From assembly GCA_030040235.1 (NCBI GenBank), contig JASHUC010000012.1, forward strand, positions 1-9,791: DNA of 9,791 nt, in the 5' to 3' direction. Under the pieces are notes generated by a model. It searched no databases, was not told the origin of the DNA, and was given only the letters and a program-made list of their open reading frames with translations. Shown piece after piece: positions 1 through 8,500 of the stretch (its first letter is position 1; every line of letters begins with the position of its first letter). The DNA comes from Gammaproteobacteria bacterium (GTDB lineage Bacteria; Pseudomonadota; Gammaproteobacteria; Steroidobacterales; Steroidobacteraceae). The position numbers and the translations under genes are program-made.

Positions 1-208
1 GATCGGCCCGTCGATCCGCTGCCCTGGTTCAGCGCCGCTCGGCCCGCTCAATAGACATAACCGTCACGCTCGGGCTTCGGATACACGATGGGCCCCCCTG
101 TGATGGCGTTCGTATTTCTCTCAAACCGCCAACTCGCGCAACGATTGGCGGGCCGAATCCTGGGAGGTTGTCGGCCCGATCACCCCTCGGAAAGCGCGCC
201 GCCACACA
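1..208. other. Left-edge region without a supportable gene
   Basis: No complete gene is visible here. In plus frame 1 the window opens in a reading frame of 17 codons that ends at a TAG at 52-54; it could be the tail of an upstream plus-strand gene but is too short to identify. A minus-strand frame ending at a TGA (complement of 48-50) gives a plausible-looking C-terminal peptide, but it meets another stop about 40 codons upstream and has no start codon. Positions 55-208 are probably the leader of the EAL gene. I found no convincing -35/-10 pair. Confidence 0.35.
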
Positions 209-2461
209 ATGAAGCCCGCCAGGTCGAACGAGGAGCAAACGAATCCCTGGGATTCCCTCGACCCCTACGCACAGCTCATCCGCGCCCTGTTGCCGCGCGC
301 GACGAACGTCGCGATTTTCGATTGCGAGGGGAAGCTTCGCTGGGCGCTCGAGTCCACGGTCGGGCCGGACCTGATCGAGCTCGTGGACGAGACGCTCTAC
401 GCTGCGCGCACCGATCTGAAGTGCGAGGGCCAGCTGCGCATGCTCGGCGGGGACGTGCCGGTGTACGTGTGCTGGCTGCGCGATGACGCCGGCCGGCTGC
501 TCGCCGTGGTCGCCATCCCGTATCGCCATGCGGCCGGTGCGGCGCGCTCGGACCTCGGTGCCTTCTCGTTCGTCTTCTCCCTGATCCGGCCGGCGCTCGC
601 GTGCCTGAGACGGGACCTGCTCGCGCGCGCCTCCATCGCTTATCTTCACGACACTCTCACCGAGCTCGATCGCGATCTCGAGCTGCTGCTGGCGGATGCC
701 GCCCACATCGGCGGTCCGGAGAGCGGATCGGACGAGCTCGCCGCCATCGTCCAGGGCACCGCGGAGCATCTGAAGTGCTCCATGGCCGCGCTCATCGTTC
801 CGGACAAGGGCATCGCGGTGCTGCGCGCGCGCCGCGGTGTCGAGCCGAACGGACACCTCCTCACGCGCACCCACCGCCAGCTCCTCTCGATGGCCCAGAT
901 GCGCTCGGAGCCGATGATCATCAATCGCGTCGTGCCGAGCGCCGCGGTCGGAATCGTGCCGTATCGCATTCTCTGCTGCCCCGTGCGCCAGACGAGCGGC
1001 CGCACCATCGGGGCGCTCGCGCTCTTTCGCGATCAGGACGCCGAGGAGCTCACGGAGCGCGACGGACGCTTGACCGAGGTCATCGCCCGCCGCGCCGCGG
1101 CGATCGTCGAGAGCCAGTACGATGCGCTGAGCGGGCTCGGGACGCGCGGGGCGCTCGAGCGGCGTGCTGCCGCGGTCCTTTCGGGGAGCGGCACCACCGG
1201 CTGGAGCGCACTGTACGTGGACGTGGATCAGCTCCACTCGGTGAATGACCGCTTCGGCATGCATATCGGCGACACGGTCATCGCGCGCTTGGGCGAGCTC
1301 ATTCGCAAGCGGCTCCCGCCGGGGGCGCTGGCGGCGCGGATCTCGGGCGACCGCTTCGCGGCGCTGCTGCCGAGCGGCGTCGAGGAGGTCGGTCGATTCG
1401 CCGAGGCGCTGCGAGCGGGAGCGGAGCTGCTCGGCGTCGCCGACGCCGAGGCCCGCGTGCCGGTGTCGATCAGCATCGGTGTCGCGCGCGTCGAGCGCGG
1501 CGCACGCGATCTGGCGCACGCGCTCACCGCCTCCGAGACGGCCTGCAAGGCCGCGAAGGACCGCGGCCGCAACCGCATCGCTGTCTACGAGACGGGCGAC
1601 TCGGGAATCGTGCGCCGCTTCGCGGACGTGAACGTCGCGGCGCGGTTGCGCGAGGCGATCGCGGCGGAGCGGCTGCGTCTCGATGCGCAGCTCGTGCTGC
1701 CCTTCGCGGGCGGCGAGGACCGGCCGCCGCACTTCGAGCTGCTCTTGCGCATGATCGGTGAGGACGGCGCGACGATCGGGCCGGACAGCTTTCTCTCGGC
1801 CGCCAATCGCTGCCGGCTGATGCCGACGATCGATCGCTGGGTGGTCGAGCGCGCCATCGCCTTGCTCAAGCCGCACGCGGCGCTGCTGCAGGGGCGTCCG
1901 GCCGTCTTCGCCCTCAACATCTCGGGGCAGACGCTGAGCGACGAAGGCTTCGCGGACTTCCTGCTCGGCGCGATCGAGGGAAGCGGGCTCAATCCGGGGG
2001 TGTTCTGCTTCGAGCTCGCCGAGGGCGCGACGATCCTCAACATCGCGCGCGCCGAGGTGCTGATGCGCCGTCTGCGCCGCTTCGGGTGCGGGGTCGCGCT
2101 CGATGACTTCGGCGTGGGGCTGTCCTCGCTCGCGTACCTGCGCCAGCTGCCCGTGACCCTGCTCAAGATCGACGGCACCTTCGTGCGCGACATTCTCAAG
2201 GACTCGCGCTCGGAGTTCATGGTGAAGGCGATCGCGCAGCTCGCTAGCGGCATGCAGCTCGCGACCGTCGCCGAGTACGTCGAGACCGAGGAGATTCGCG
2301 CCCGCGTCGCGACCCTGGGCGTCGATTACGCGCAGGGCTTTGCGATCGGCCGGCCCGAGCCCTTCGCCGATGCGCTCGCGCAGGTCGCGCTGTGGGCCAC
2401 CGCGGCTCCCGCGTATCAGCTCGCGGGCGAGCCGCGCGCGCCCACGACTCAATTGCAATGA
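209..2461 (+). CDS. GAF-GGDEF(degenerate)-EAL protein, probable c-di-GMP phosphodiesterase
   Basis: A 750-residue protein without membrane segments, so probably cytoplasmic. Residues 1-165 are an N-terminal region I cannot assign; about 170-300 look like a GAF domain, 305-460 are GGDEF and 475-725 are EAL. The GGDEF signature reads SGDRF (379-383), and no RxxD inhibitory site stands where expected, although D338, N346 and D347 of the first motif remain. Active cyclases need a near-canonical motif, so this domain is probably inactive or only binds nucleotide. The EAL domain keeps the acidic and polar set known from active enzymes such as RocR: E510 (as ELL), N570, E602, E605, D632, D633, K653, E689 and Q709, with spacing from N570 onward matching RocR. 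I infer that it hydrolyses c-di-GMP to pGpG. The ATG at 209 is the only good in-frame start; upstream GGAAAG is a weak, distant ribosome site. The peptidase gene follows after 45 bases. Confidence 0.93.
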   Translation: MKPARSNEEQTNPWDSLDPYAQLIRALLPRATNVAIFDCEGKLRWALESTVGPDLIELVDETLYAARTDLKCEGQLRMLGGDVPVYVCWLRDDAGRLLAVVAIPYRHAAGAARSDLGAFSFVFSLIRPALACLRRDLLARASIAYLHDTLTELDRDLELLLADAAHIGGPESGSDELAAIVQGTAEHLKCSMAALIVPDKGIAVLRARRGVEPNGHLLTRTHRQLLSMAQMRSEPMIINRVVPSAAVGIVPYRILCCPVRQTSGRTIGALALFRDQDAEELTERDGRLTEVIARRAAAIVESQYDALSGLGTRGALERRAAAVLSGSGTTGWSALYVDVDQLHSVNDRFGMHIGDTVIARLGELIRKRLPPGALAARISGDRFAALLPSGVEEVGRFAEALRAGAELLGVADAEARVPVSISIGVARVERGARDLAHALTASETACKAAKDRGRNRIAVYETGDSGIVRRFADVNVAARLREAIAAERLRLDAQLVLPFAGGEDRPPHFELLLRMIGEDGATIGPDSFLSAANRCRLMPTIDRWVVERAIALLKPHAALLQGRPAVFALNISGQTLSDEGFADFLLGAIEGSGLNPGVFCFELAEGATILNIARAEVLMRRLRRFGCGVALDDFGVGLSSLAYLRQLPVTLLKIDGTFVRDILKDSRSEFMVKAIAQLASGMQLATVAEYVETEEIRARVATLGVDYAQGFAIGRPEPFADALAQVALWATAAPAYQLAGEPRAPTTQLQ

Positions 2462-2506
2462 TCGGATGCTAGGGCGAAGATGGTCTTGGAATAACGCGGG
2501 GTCTCG

Positions 2507-3781
2507 ATGAGCATGTCGATACGAGCGCACACCTGGATCGCTCTCGTGGCGGGAGCGGTGATCGGTTTTTCGGGAGCTCTGGCGACCAATGTATTTGCCG
2601 AGCGCCACAGCGACAGCGCTGCCTCTGCGGGCGGGGGCAATGCCCTGCCGTGGCAGGAAGCGCACCTGTTCGCCGAGGTCTTCGAGCGGATCAAAAGCGA
2701 TTACGTGGACCCGGTCGACGATCGCAAGCTGGTCGAGAACGCGATCCGCGGCATGGTGAGCGGCCTCGACTCGCACTCGGCTTTTCTCGACAACGAGGAG
2801 TTCGAAGAGATTCGCTTGAGCACGATGGGCTCCTACCCCGGCGTCGGGATCGAGGTCGCGGTCGACGGCTCCGCGGTGAAGATCGTCCATCCGATCGAGG
2901 GCTCGCCGGCCGATCGCGCCGGCATCAAGGCGGGCGATCTCATCTCGCAGATCGACGGGCTCGATGTGGGCGCGGATGCCGCCGGCGCCATCGCGCGGAT
3001 GCGCGGTGATGCCGGTACCGTCGTGCATCTCACCGTGCGGCGGCCCAGCACGGGCGAGGTGAAGGTGTACGACCTGCGCCGCGCGGAGGTCGCCGTGCAC
3101 AGCGTCGAGGAGCAGCCGCTCGCGCCAGGGTACGGCTACGTGCGGATCACCGAGTTCAGCGAGACCACCCCGCAGGATCTCGACGCCGCCATCGCGCGGC
3201 TCAAGAGATCCATCCCGGGCGGCCTCGAGGGCCTCGTGCTCGACCTGCGCAACAACCCGGGGGGAGTGCTCGAGGCAGGCGTCGCGGTCGCGGACGCGTT
3301 TCTCGATCATGGCGTCATCGTGACGGCGGACGGCCGCACGCCCGATGCGCGCTTCCGGATGGATGCCACGACCGGCGACCTCCTCCAGGGCGCACCGCTC
3401 GTCGTGCTGGTGAACGGGGGTACGGCTTCGGCGGCCGAGATCGTCGCGGGGGCTCTCAAGGACCACGGCCGGGCCGAGATCATCGGTCATCGCACCTACG
3501 GCAAGGGCACGGTGCAGACCGTCATGCCGCTCTCGCGCGGGGCTCTCAAGCTCACCACCTCGCGATACTTCACGCCCTCCGGCGCATCGATTCACGAGAA
3601 GGGCATTCTGCCCGACCTGGTGATCGAGGGGCAGGAGCAGAGCCCCGCGGACCTGAGCGCGGACGGCTCGTCGCTCGCGGTGCATGACGCCGAGGTGCGC
3701 ATTGCGCTCGACGCGCTCATGAACCCGATGCGTCTCTCGCGCCCGAGCGGTTCGGTGCTCGCCATGGCACCGGTACCCTGA
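2507..3781 (+). CDS. S41 family C-terminal processing peptidase (CtpA-like)
   Basis: A 424-residue serine protease of the C-terminal processing (tail-specific) family, which trims or degrades envelope proteins from their C-terminus. Residues 8-31 are a hydrophobic signal peptide or anchor, with a possible cleavage site after VFA (29-31), which places the enzyme in the periplasm. A PDZ domain covers about 95-185, including a GVGIEV segment and GSPADRAGIKAGD. The protease core follows: the catalytic serine is S308 in TASAAEI, the lysine K333 in YGKGTVQ, and Q337 completes a Ser-Lys-Gln arrangement. The S-to-K gap of 25 equals that of E. coli Prc (S430/K455). Length and order fit the CtpA subgroup rather than the longer Prc. 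ATG 2507 has CGGGG five bases upstream; a second ATG at 2513 is also possible. The stop overlaps the DedA start by one base, implying translational coupling. In other bacteria such proteases act on peptidoglycan hydrolases; the substrate here is unknown. Confidence 0.95.
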   Translation: MSMSIRAHTWIALVAGAVIGFSGALATNVFAERHSDSAASAGGGNALPWQEAHLFAEVFERIKSDYVDPVDDRKLVENAIRGMVSGLDSHSAFLDNEEFEEIRLSTMGSYPGVGIEVAVDGSAVKIVHPIEGSPADRAGIKAGDLISQIDGLDVGADAAGAIARMRGDAGTVVHLTVRRPSTGEVKVYDLRRAEVAVHSVEEQPLAPGYGYVRITEFSETTPQDLDAAIARLKRSIPGGLEGLVLDLRNNPGGVLEAGVAVADAFLDHGVIVTADGRTPDARFRMDATTGDLLQGAPLVVLVNGGTASAAEIVAGALKDHGRAEIIGHRTYGKGTVQTVMPLSRGALKLTTSRYFTPSGASIHEKGILPDLVIEGQEQSPADLSADGSSLAVHDAEVRIALDALMNPMRLSRPSGSVLAMAPVP

Positions 3782-4419
3782 TGCATATGCTTCTCGATGT
3801 GCTGCTGCACATCGACCGCCATCTCGCGCAGCTCACCGCCGAATACCACGCGTTCATCTACGCGATCCTGTTCTTCGTCATCTTCGCGGAGACCGGGTTC
3901 GTCGTCACGCCGTTCCTGCCAGGCGACTCGCTGCTGTTTGCAACCGGCGCGCTCGCGGCGGCGGACGCGAGCCACACGCTCACCGCCCCCTTCGCCTGGG
4001 GCCTGCTCGCGCTCGCCGCAGTGTTCGGCAACAGTCTCAACTATGGCATCGGGCGCCTGATCGGCCCGCGCGCGTTCACCGGCCACTACCGGCTGCTGCG
4101 GGTCGAGTACCTCGAGCGCACCGAGAAGTTCTTCCGGCGTTACGGCGCGATGACCATCGTGCTATCGCGCTTCATGCCGATCGTGCGCACCTTCGCCCCC
4201 TTCGTCGCAGGCGTCGGCCGCATGCCGTACACCCGCTTTCAGAGCTGCAACATCGCCGGCGGCCTCGCCTGGACGGCGCTCTTCATCTGGGGCGGATTCC
4301 TGTTCGGCAACATCCCCCAAGTCAAGACGCACTTCGGCCTCGTCACGCTCGCGATCATCGCGATCTCGCTCGCACCGATGGCGTTCGCGGCGCTGCGGGC
4401 GCGCACGCAGGCGGGTTGA
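3781..4419 (+). CDS. DedA family inner-membrane protein
   Basis: A 212-residue integral membrane protein of the DedA (SNARE-associated/VTT) family, whose members move lipids or support proton-dependent membrane homeostasis; some recycle undecaprenyl phosphate or translocate phospholipids. Typical family marks are FAETG (E37), FLPGDS (45-50, with D49), a GNSLNYGIGRLIG segment (83-95) and SRFMPIVRTFAPFVAG (129-144). The residues E37, D49, R130 and R136 correspond to the charged residues reported as essential in E. coli YqjA (E39, D51, R130, R136). Hydrophobic stretches lie around 24-42, 50-62, 71-90, 156-176 and 186-204. Length is normal for the family. The ATG at 3781 overlaps the protease stop as TGATG and no clear Shine-Dalgarno precedes it, so translation is probably coupled; a second ATG at 3787 is an alternative start. 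The exact substrate cannot be told from sequence. Confidence 0.94.
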   Translation: MHMLLDVLLHIDRHLAQLTAEYHAFIYAILFFVIFAETGFVVTPFLPGDSLLFATGALAAADASHTLTAPFAWGLLALAAVFGNSLNYGIGRLIGPRAFTGHYRLLRVEYLERTEKFFRRYGAMTIVLSRFMPIVRTFAPFVAGVGRMPYTRFQSCNIAGGLAWTALFIWGGFLFGNIPQVKTHFGLVTLAIIAISLAPMAFAALRARTQAG

Positions 4420-4436
4420 ACTGCGTCAAAGAGCGC

Positions 4437-4534
4437 CTGGCGAGATGCTCCACGCCAGAACGCTGCAAGTCCGTCCATGGACGCTGCGTTAGCGCCGTCC
4501 TGGCGCTACGCTCTGGCGTGGAGCATCTCGCCAG
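4437..4534. repeat. Long inverted repeat with nested hairpins between convergent genes
   Basis: Arms at 4437-4459 and 4512-4534 are perfect 23-bp inverted repeats separated by 52 bases. Between them lie a perfect 12-bp palindrome, CGTCCATGGACG (4472-4483), and a hairpin with a 7-bp stem, TAGCGCC and GGCGCTA (4490-4496 and 4502-4508), around a five-base loop. A further 7-bp match, AAGAGCG at 4429-4435 with CGCTCTT at 4547-4553, extends the symmetry nearly from stop codon to stop codon. Lying between the ends of the DedA and REC-GGDEF genes, it would fold on either transcript and may serve as a bidirectional terminator or 3' end protector. No T tract follows on the plus side; on the minus side a short TCTTT follows the arm. 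It could instead be a member of a dispersed palindromic repeat or MITE family, which one window cannot show. Confidence 0.75.
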
Positions 4535-4552
4535 ACACTATCTGAACGCTCT

Positions 4553-5527
4553 TCAGCGCGCTGCGAGCGACGGCGAGTCCGCGTCGACACCGTCGGCGAT
4601 GGTGATGCGATTGCGCCCATCGTGCTTGCTCCGATAGAGCGCCGCATCGGCGCTTCTGAGCAGCGCCTCTGCCGCGGTGCCGATCGGCGCGGCTCCCGGG
4701 CCGAGCACGGCGACTCCGAAGCTCGCCGTAACGACCAGCCGGCCGGCGCTCGTCTCGAAGGGTGTCGTCGCACAGCAGCCGCGGATCTTCTCGGCGGTGG
4801 CGGCCGCTCCGGCGAGATCGGTCTCCGGGAGCACGACGACGAACTCCTCGCCGCCGTAGCGCGCCACCCAGTCGCTCGCCTGGCGAATGGAGGCCCGGGC
4901 GAGCGCGACGAAGCCGCGCAGCACGTCGTCTCCGGCCTGATGGCCGTGCTGGTCGTTGATGTCCTTGAAGAAATCCAGGTCGGCCATGACCGCCGTGAGG
5001 GGGTGGGCATAGCGCCGCGCCCGTTCCACCTCCTGGATCAGATGATCATTCAAATAGCGGCGATTGTAGGTGCCGACGAGCGGGTCGGTGATCGAGAGCT
5101 GGTGGATCTTGTCCTTCGCTTCGCGCAAGCTCTGTTCGAGCTGCAGAACGCGCTGACCGGCCTTCAGGCGCGCGAGGAGCTCCGGGGTCTTGGGAGGCTT
5201 GCTGATGTAATCGTCGGCCCCCGCCTCGAGTCCGGTGACGACATTCTCCGTCGAGCTGTGACTCGTGAGCAGCAGGATGTACAGGTAACCCGGGAGCTGC
5301 GACTGACTCTCGCGGATGCGGCGGCAGAGCGTGACGCCATCCATGCCGGGCATGTCCCAGTCCGTCACGAGCATCTGGAACTGTCCGGTCGAGATCTTCT
5401 CGAGCGCTTCCGCGCCGTTCCCCGCCGTCTCGACGGCGTAGCCGGCCTGGCGCAGCACCCGCTGCATGACGAGCAGCTGCGTCGGCTCGTCCTCGACGAG
5501 GAGCAGGTTGATCGGCGCGGCACTCAT
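4553..5527 (-). CDS. REC-GGDEF response regulator (PleD/WspR-type diguanylate cyclase)
   Basis: A 324-residue response regulator that should make c-di-GMP from two GTP. The receiver (about 7-122) has the acidic pair E12/D13, phospho-acceptor D56 in TDWDMPGMDG, T88 and K110. A linker helix (about 122-145) leads into GGDEF (146-312), with D183, N191, D192 and an intact GGEEF at 225-229, so catalysis is expected. The inhibitory RxxD site is altered: D219 is in place, but the arginine position holds Q216, with R215 one residue early. I chose ATG 5527 because it overlaps the kinase stop as ATGA, a normal coupling arrangement, and the receiver begins seven residues later; an in-frame ATG at 5557 would add ten residues lacking family character. 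Co-transcription with the hybrid kinase marks this as its probable phosphorelay target. REC phosphorylation usually promotes dimerisation in this architecture. Confidence 0.95.
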   Translation of the reverse strand: MSAAPINLLLVEDEPTQLLVMQRVLRQAGYAVETAGNGAEALEKISTGQFQMLVTDWDMPGMDGVTLCRRIRESQSQLPGYLYILLLTSHSSTENVVTGLEAGADDYISKPPKTPELLARLKAGQRVLQLEQSLREAKDKIHQLSITDPLVGTYNRRYLNDHLIQEVERARRYAHPLTAVMADLDFFKDINDQHGHQAGDDVLRGFVALARASIRQASDWVARYGGEEFVVVLPETDLAGAAATAEKIRGCCATTPFETSAGRLVVTASFGVAVLGPGAAPIGTAAEALLRSADAALYRSKHDGRNRITIADGVDADSPSLAAR

Positions 5528-8500
5528 GCGACCTGGGCCTCGATGAAGCCCGCGCATTCCTTGAGAGCGGCGTCGATGTGCTCGACGGCTTCGGTGAGCT
5601 CCTCTGCGGGCCGCCCGGCGGCGCTGCGCTCGAGGACGGCCGCGAGATCGCCGACGCGCTGCGCACAGATGCTGCCGCTGCCGCCGCGCAGCTTGTGCGC
5701 GAGAGTCGCGAGCAGTGCGCGATCGTCGGCGGTGAGCGCCCGGCGCAGCTCCTCGACGATGCGGCCGCTGCTGGCGAGAAAAGTCCGGCAGAGCTCCTGG
5801 ACGAACGCGCTGTCGTCACCGACGAGGGCGCGCAGCCGGGCGAGATCGATGGCGGGAGCGACGGGCCGCATCGTCGGCAGCGACGTCATGACCGGCCCGC
5901 TCTCGCCGCCGAGACCGTGACGGGCGAGGGTCTCGCCGAGTCTCACGGGCTCGAGCGGCTTGGTGAGAAGCCCGTCCATGCCCGCCGCGAGACAGCGCTC
6001 GAGCTCGTCGGTCATGGCACTCGCGGTGAGGGCGATGATCGGGACGCGCCGTCCGGCACTCTCCTGGGCGCGGATCTCCCGGGTGGCGGCCAGCCCGTCC
6101 ATGATGGGCATTTGCACGTCCATGAGCACCAGGTCGTAGCGCTCGCGCGCACAGAACTCGACGGCCCGCTGGCCGTTCTCGGCGACATCGACCTCGCAGC
6201 CGAGCCGCTCGAGGAAGCGCCGCGTGACCTGCTGGTTCACGAGGTTGTCCTCGACGACCAGCACGCGTCCACGAAAGCGCTGCGCACCTTTGTCGAAGGC
6301 CAGCGAGCCGCGCGTGACCACCCGGCGCCCGGGGTGCGCGGCCACCGCCGCCGTACCCAGCTCGAGCACCTGCTCGATGCAGGCACGCAGCTCCCGCCCG
6401 CGCACGGGCTTGGTGAGGTAACCGGCGAAACCGAGCTCGCGCAGATGCTGGAGATTGCCGTGACGGTCGAGCGAGGTGAGCATGATGAGGTGCGTCGAGC
6501 CGAGCTCGGGCATCGATTTGAGGCGCGCCGCGAGCTCGCGCCCGTCGCAGTCCGGCATCTGATCATCGGCGATCACCACATCGAAGCGGCTGCCCGACCG
6601 GGCCGAATTCACCAGCTCCTCGAGGGCCTCCGTGGCGCTGCCTGCCGTCTCGACGCTGTAGCCCGCCGGGCGCAGCTGCCCGCAGAGCACGCGCTGGTTC
6701 GTCGCGTTGTCGTCCACCACGAGCACGCGCCGCTCGCGCGGGGCAACCGATTGTGTCGCCGCCGAGGACAGCGCGCCGTCCACGAGCGGGCAGGGCAGCG
6801 TGAACGTGAACGTGGAGCCCGAGCCGGAGGCGCTCGCGACACCCACCCGGCCTCCCATGAGCTCGACGAGCCGCTTGACGATCGAAAGTCCGAGCCCCGT
6901 TCCGCCGTAGACCCGCGTGGTCGAAGCGTCCGCCTGCACGAACGGGTGGAACAGCCGCTTCATGACCTCCGGTGACATCCCGGCGCCGGAGTCGCGCACC
7001 TCGAAGTGCACGAGCACCCGTCCGGCTTGCACTCCGACCACGAGCGCCTCGAGAACGATCTCTCCCTGATGGGTGAACTTGACGGCATTGCCGACGAGAT
7101 TCGTGAGAATCTGCCGCAAGCGATGCGGATCGCCGAGCACGAGGTCCGGAATCGAGGGGTCCACGTTGACGATGAGCTCGAGGTTCTTGGCCGCCGCCTG
7201 CACGGCCATCATCGTGCCCACGTCCTCGACGCACTCGCTCACGTCCATCTCGACCTGCTCGACCTCGAGCTTGCCCGCCTCGATCTTCGAGAGGTCGAGA
7301 ATGTCGTTGAGAATCGCCAGGAGCGAGGTGGCGCTCGCACGGATGGTCTCGGCGAACTCGCGCTGCAGCGGCTCGAGCGCCGTATCGAGCAGCAGCTCGG
7401 TCATTCCGAGCACGCCGTTCATCGGGGTGCGGATCTCGTGGCTCATGTTGGCGAGGAACTCGCTCTTGGCGCGATTCGCCGCCGCCGCGACCTCCTTCGC
7501 GGCAACGAGCGCCGCCTCGGCCTCGCGCTGAGTCGTGATGTCCTGAACCGATCCCGAGAAGCGCGTCGGATTGCCCGCGGCGTCGCGCTCGCAGCTCGCG
7601 CGCGCGCGAAACCACCCCCAATCGCCGGCGCGGCGCTGCAGGCGATAGATCACATCGTAGGGCGCCTCGCCCTTGAAGTGCCGCTGCACCGCCTCCTCCA
7701 CGCGCTCGCGGTCCTCGGGCGGCATGAGCTCGATGAGTCGCGGCAGGGGATCTGCGGACGTGTAGCCGAGCATTTCCCCCATCCGCGGCGAGTACCACAT
7801 CCGGGCCTCCGCGACCGCGTACTCGAAGAAGCCGTCGGAGCTGCCGCGTATCGCGCGCTCGAGGCGCTGCTCGGCCTCGATGCGCGCCGCCTCGGCGCTC
7901 TTGCGCGGCGTCACGTCCTGGATCGAGCCGGAGAGCGTCAAGGGGCGGCCGTTCTCATCGCGCTCCACCGTGCCGCGCATGCGGAACCAGCGGTACGCGC
8001 CGTCCTGCCGCTGCATGCGCACTTCGAGGTCGTACGGCGCGTCGCGCTCGAGATGCGCCTCCGTCACCTCGCTCATGCGCGACCGGTCATCCGGGTGCAC
8101 GCGCTCGATCATCTCCGCCGGGGTTGCCGCCAGATCGTGCTCGCCGTAGCCGAGCAGCTCGCAGTAGCGGGGCGACATCCAGAGGGTCTCCCCGGCGATG
8201 TCCCACTCCCAGAGTCCGTCATGCGTGCCGCGGATGGCACGCTCGAGCCGCGTGCGTACGCGCTTGAGCTCATCCTGCGCGAGCCTTTCCTCGTGGACGT
8301 CGATCAGCGAGCCTGCGAAGCTCGTCAGGCGCCCGAGCTCGTCGCGCTCGACCGCGCCGCGCGTGCGGAACCAGCGCCACGCCCCGCTTGCGGTGCGCAT
8401 CCGCACCTGCAGATCGTAGGGCGCGCCCGAGGCGATGTGATCTTCGAAAGCGGCGGAGACCCTCGGTTGATCCTCCGCATGCATGCGCGCGCGGAACTCC

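Noticed and set aside
48..170. C-terminal end of a minus-strand gene (plausible peptide ending in TGA, complement of 48-50)
   Set aside because: The frame meets a stop about 40 codons upstream and has no ATG, GTG or TTG start that would make a credible gene.
29..3685. A 1218-codon open frame on the minus strand
   Set aside because: It lies antisense to the EAL and peptidase genes, both of which have clear domains. Its Arg/Ala/His/Asp-rich composition without recognisable motifs is the typical antisense shadow of high-GC coding DNA.
4437..4534. Integron attC site
   Set aside because: The branched symmetry and a GTTAGC core-like string suggested it, but GTTAGCG does not fit GTTRRRY, the matching partner core is missing, the arms have no unpaired extrahelical bases, and no integrase or cassette array is present.
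4416..4637. Small plus-strand open frame of 73 codons after the DedA gene
   Set aside because: It runs through the inverted repeat and into the antisense of the cyclase gene; it has no ribosome site and no family features.
5528..5557. Ten-residue N-terminal extension of the REC-GGDEF protein from an upstream ATG
   Set aside because: The ATG at 5527 overlapping the kinase stop is the usual coupled arrangement, and the extension adds nothing to the receiver fold.
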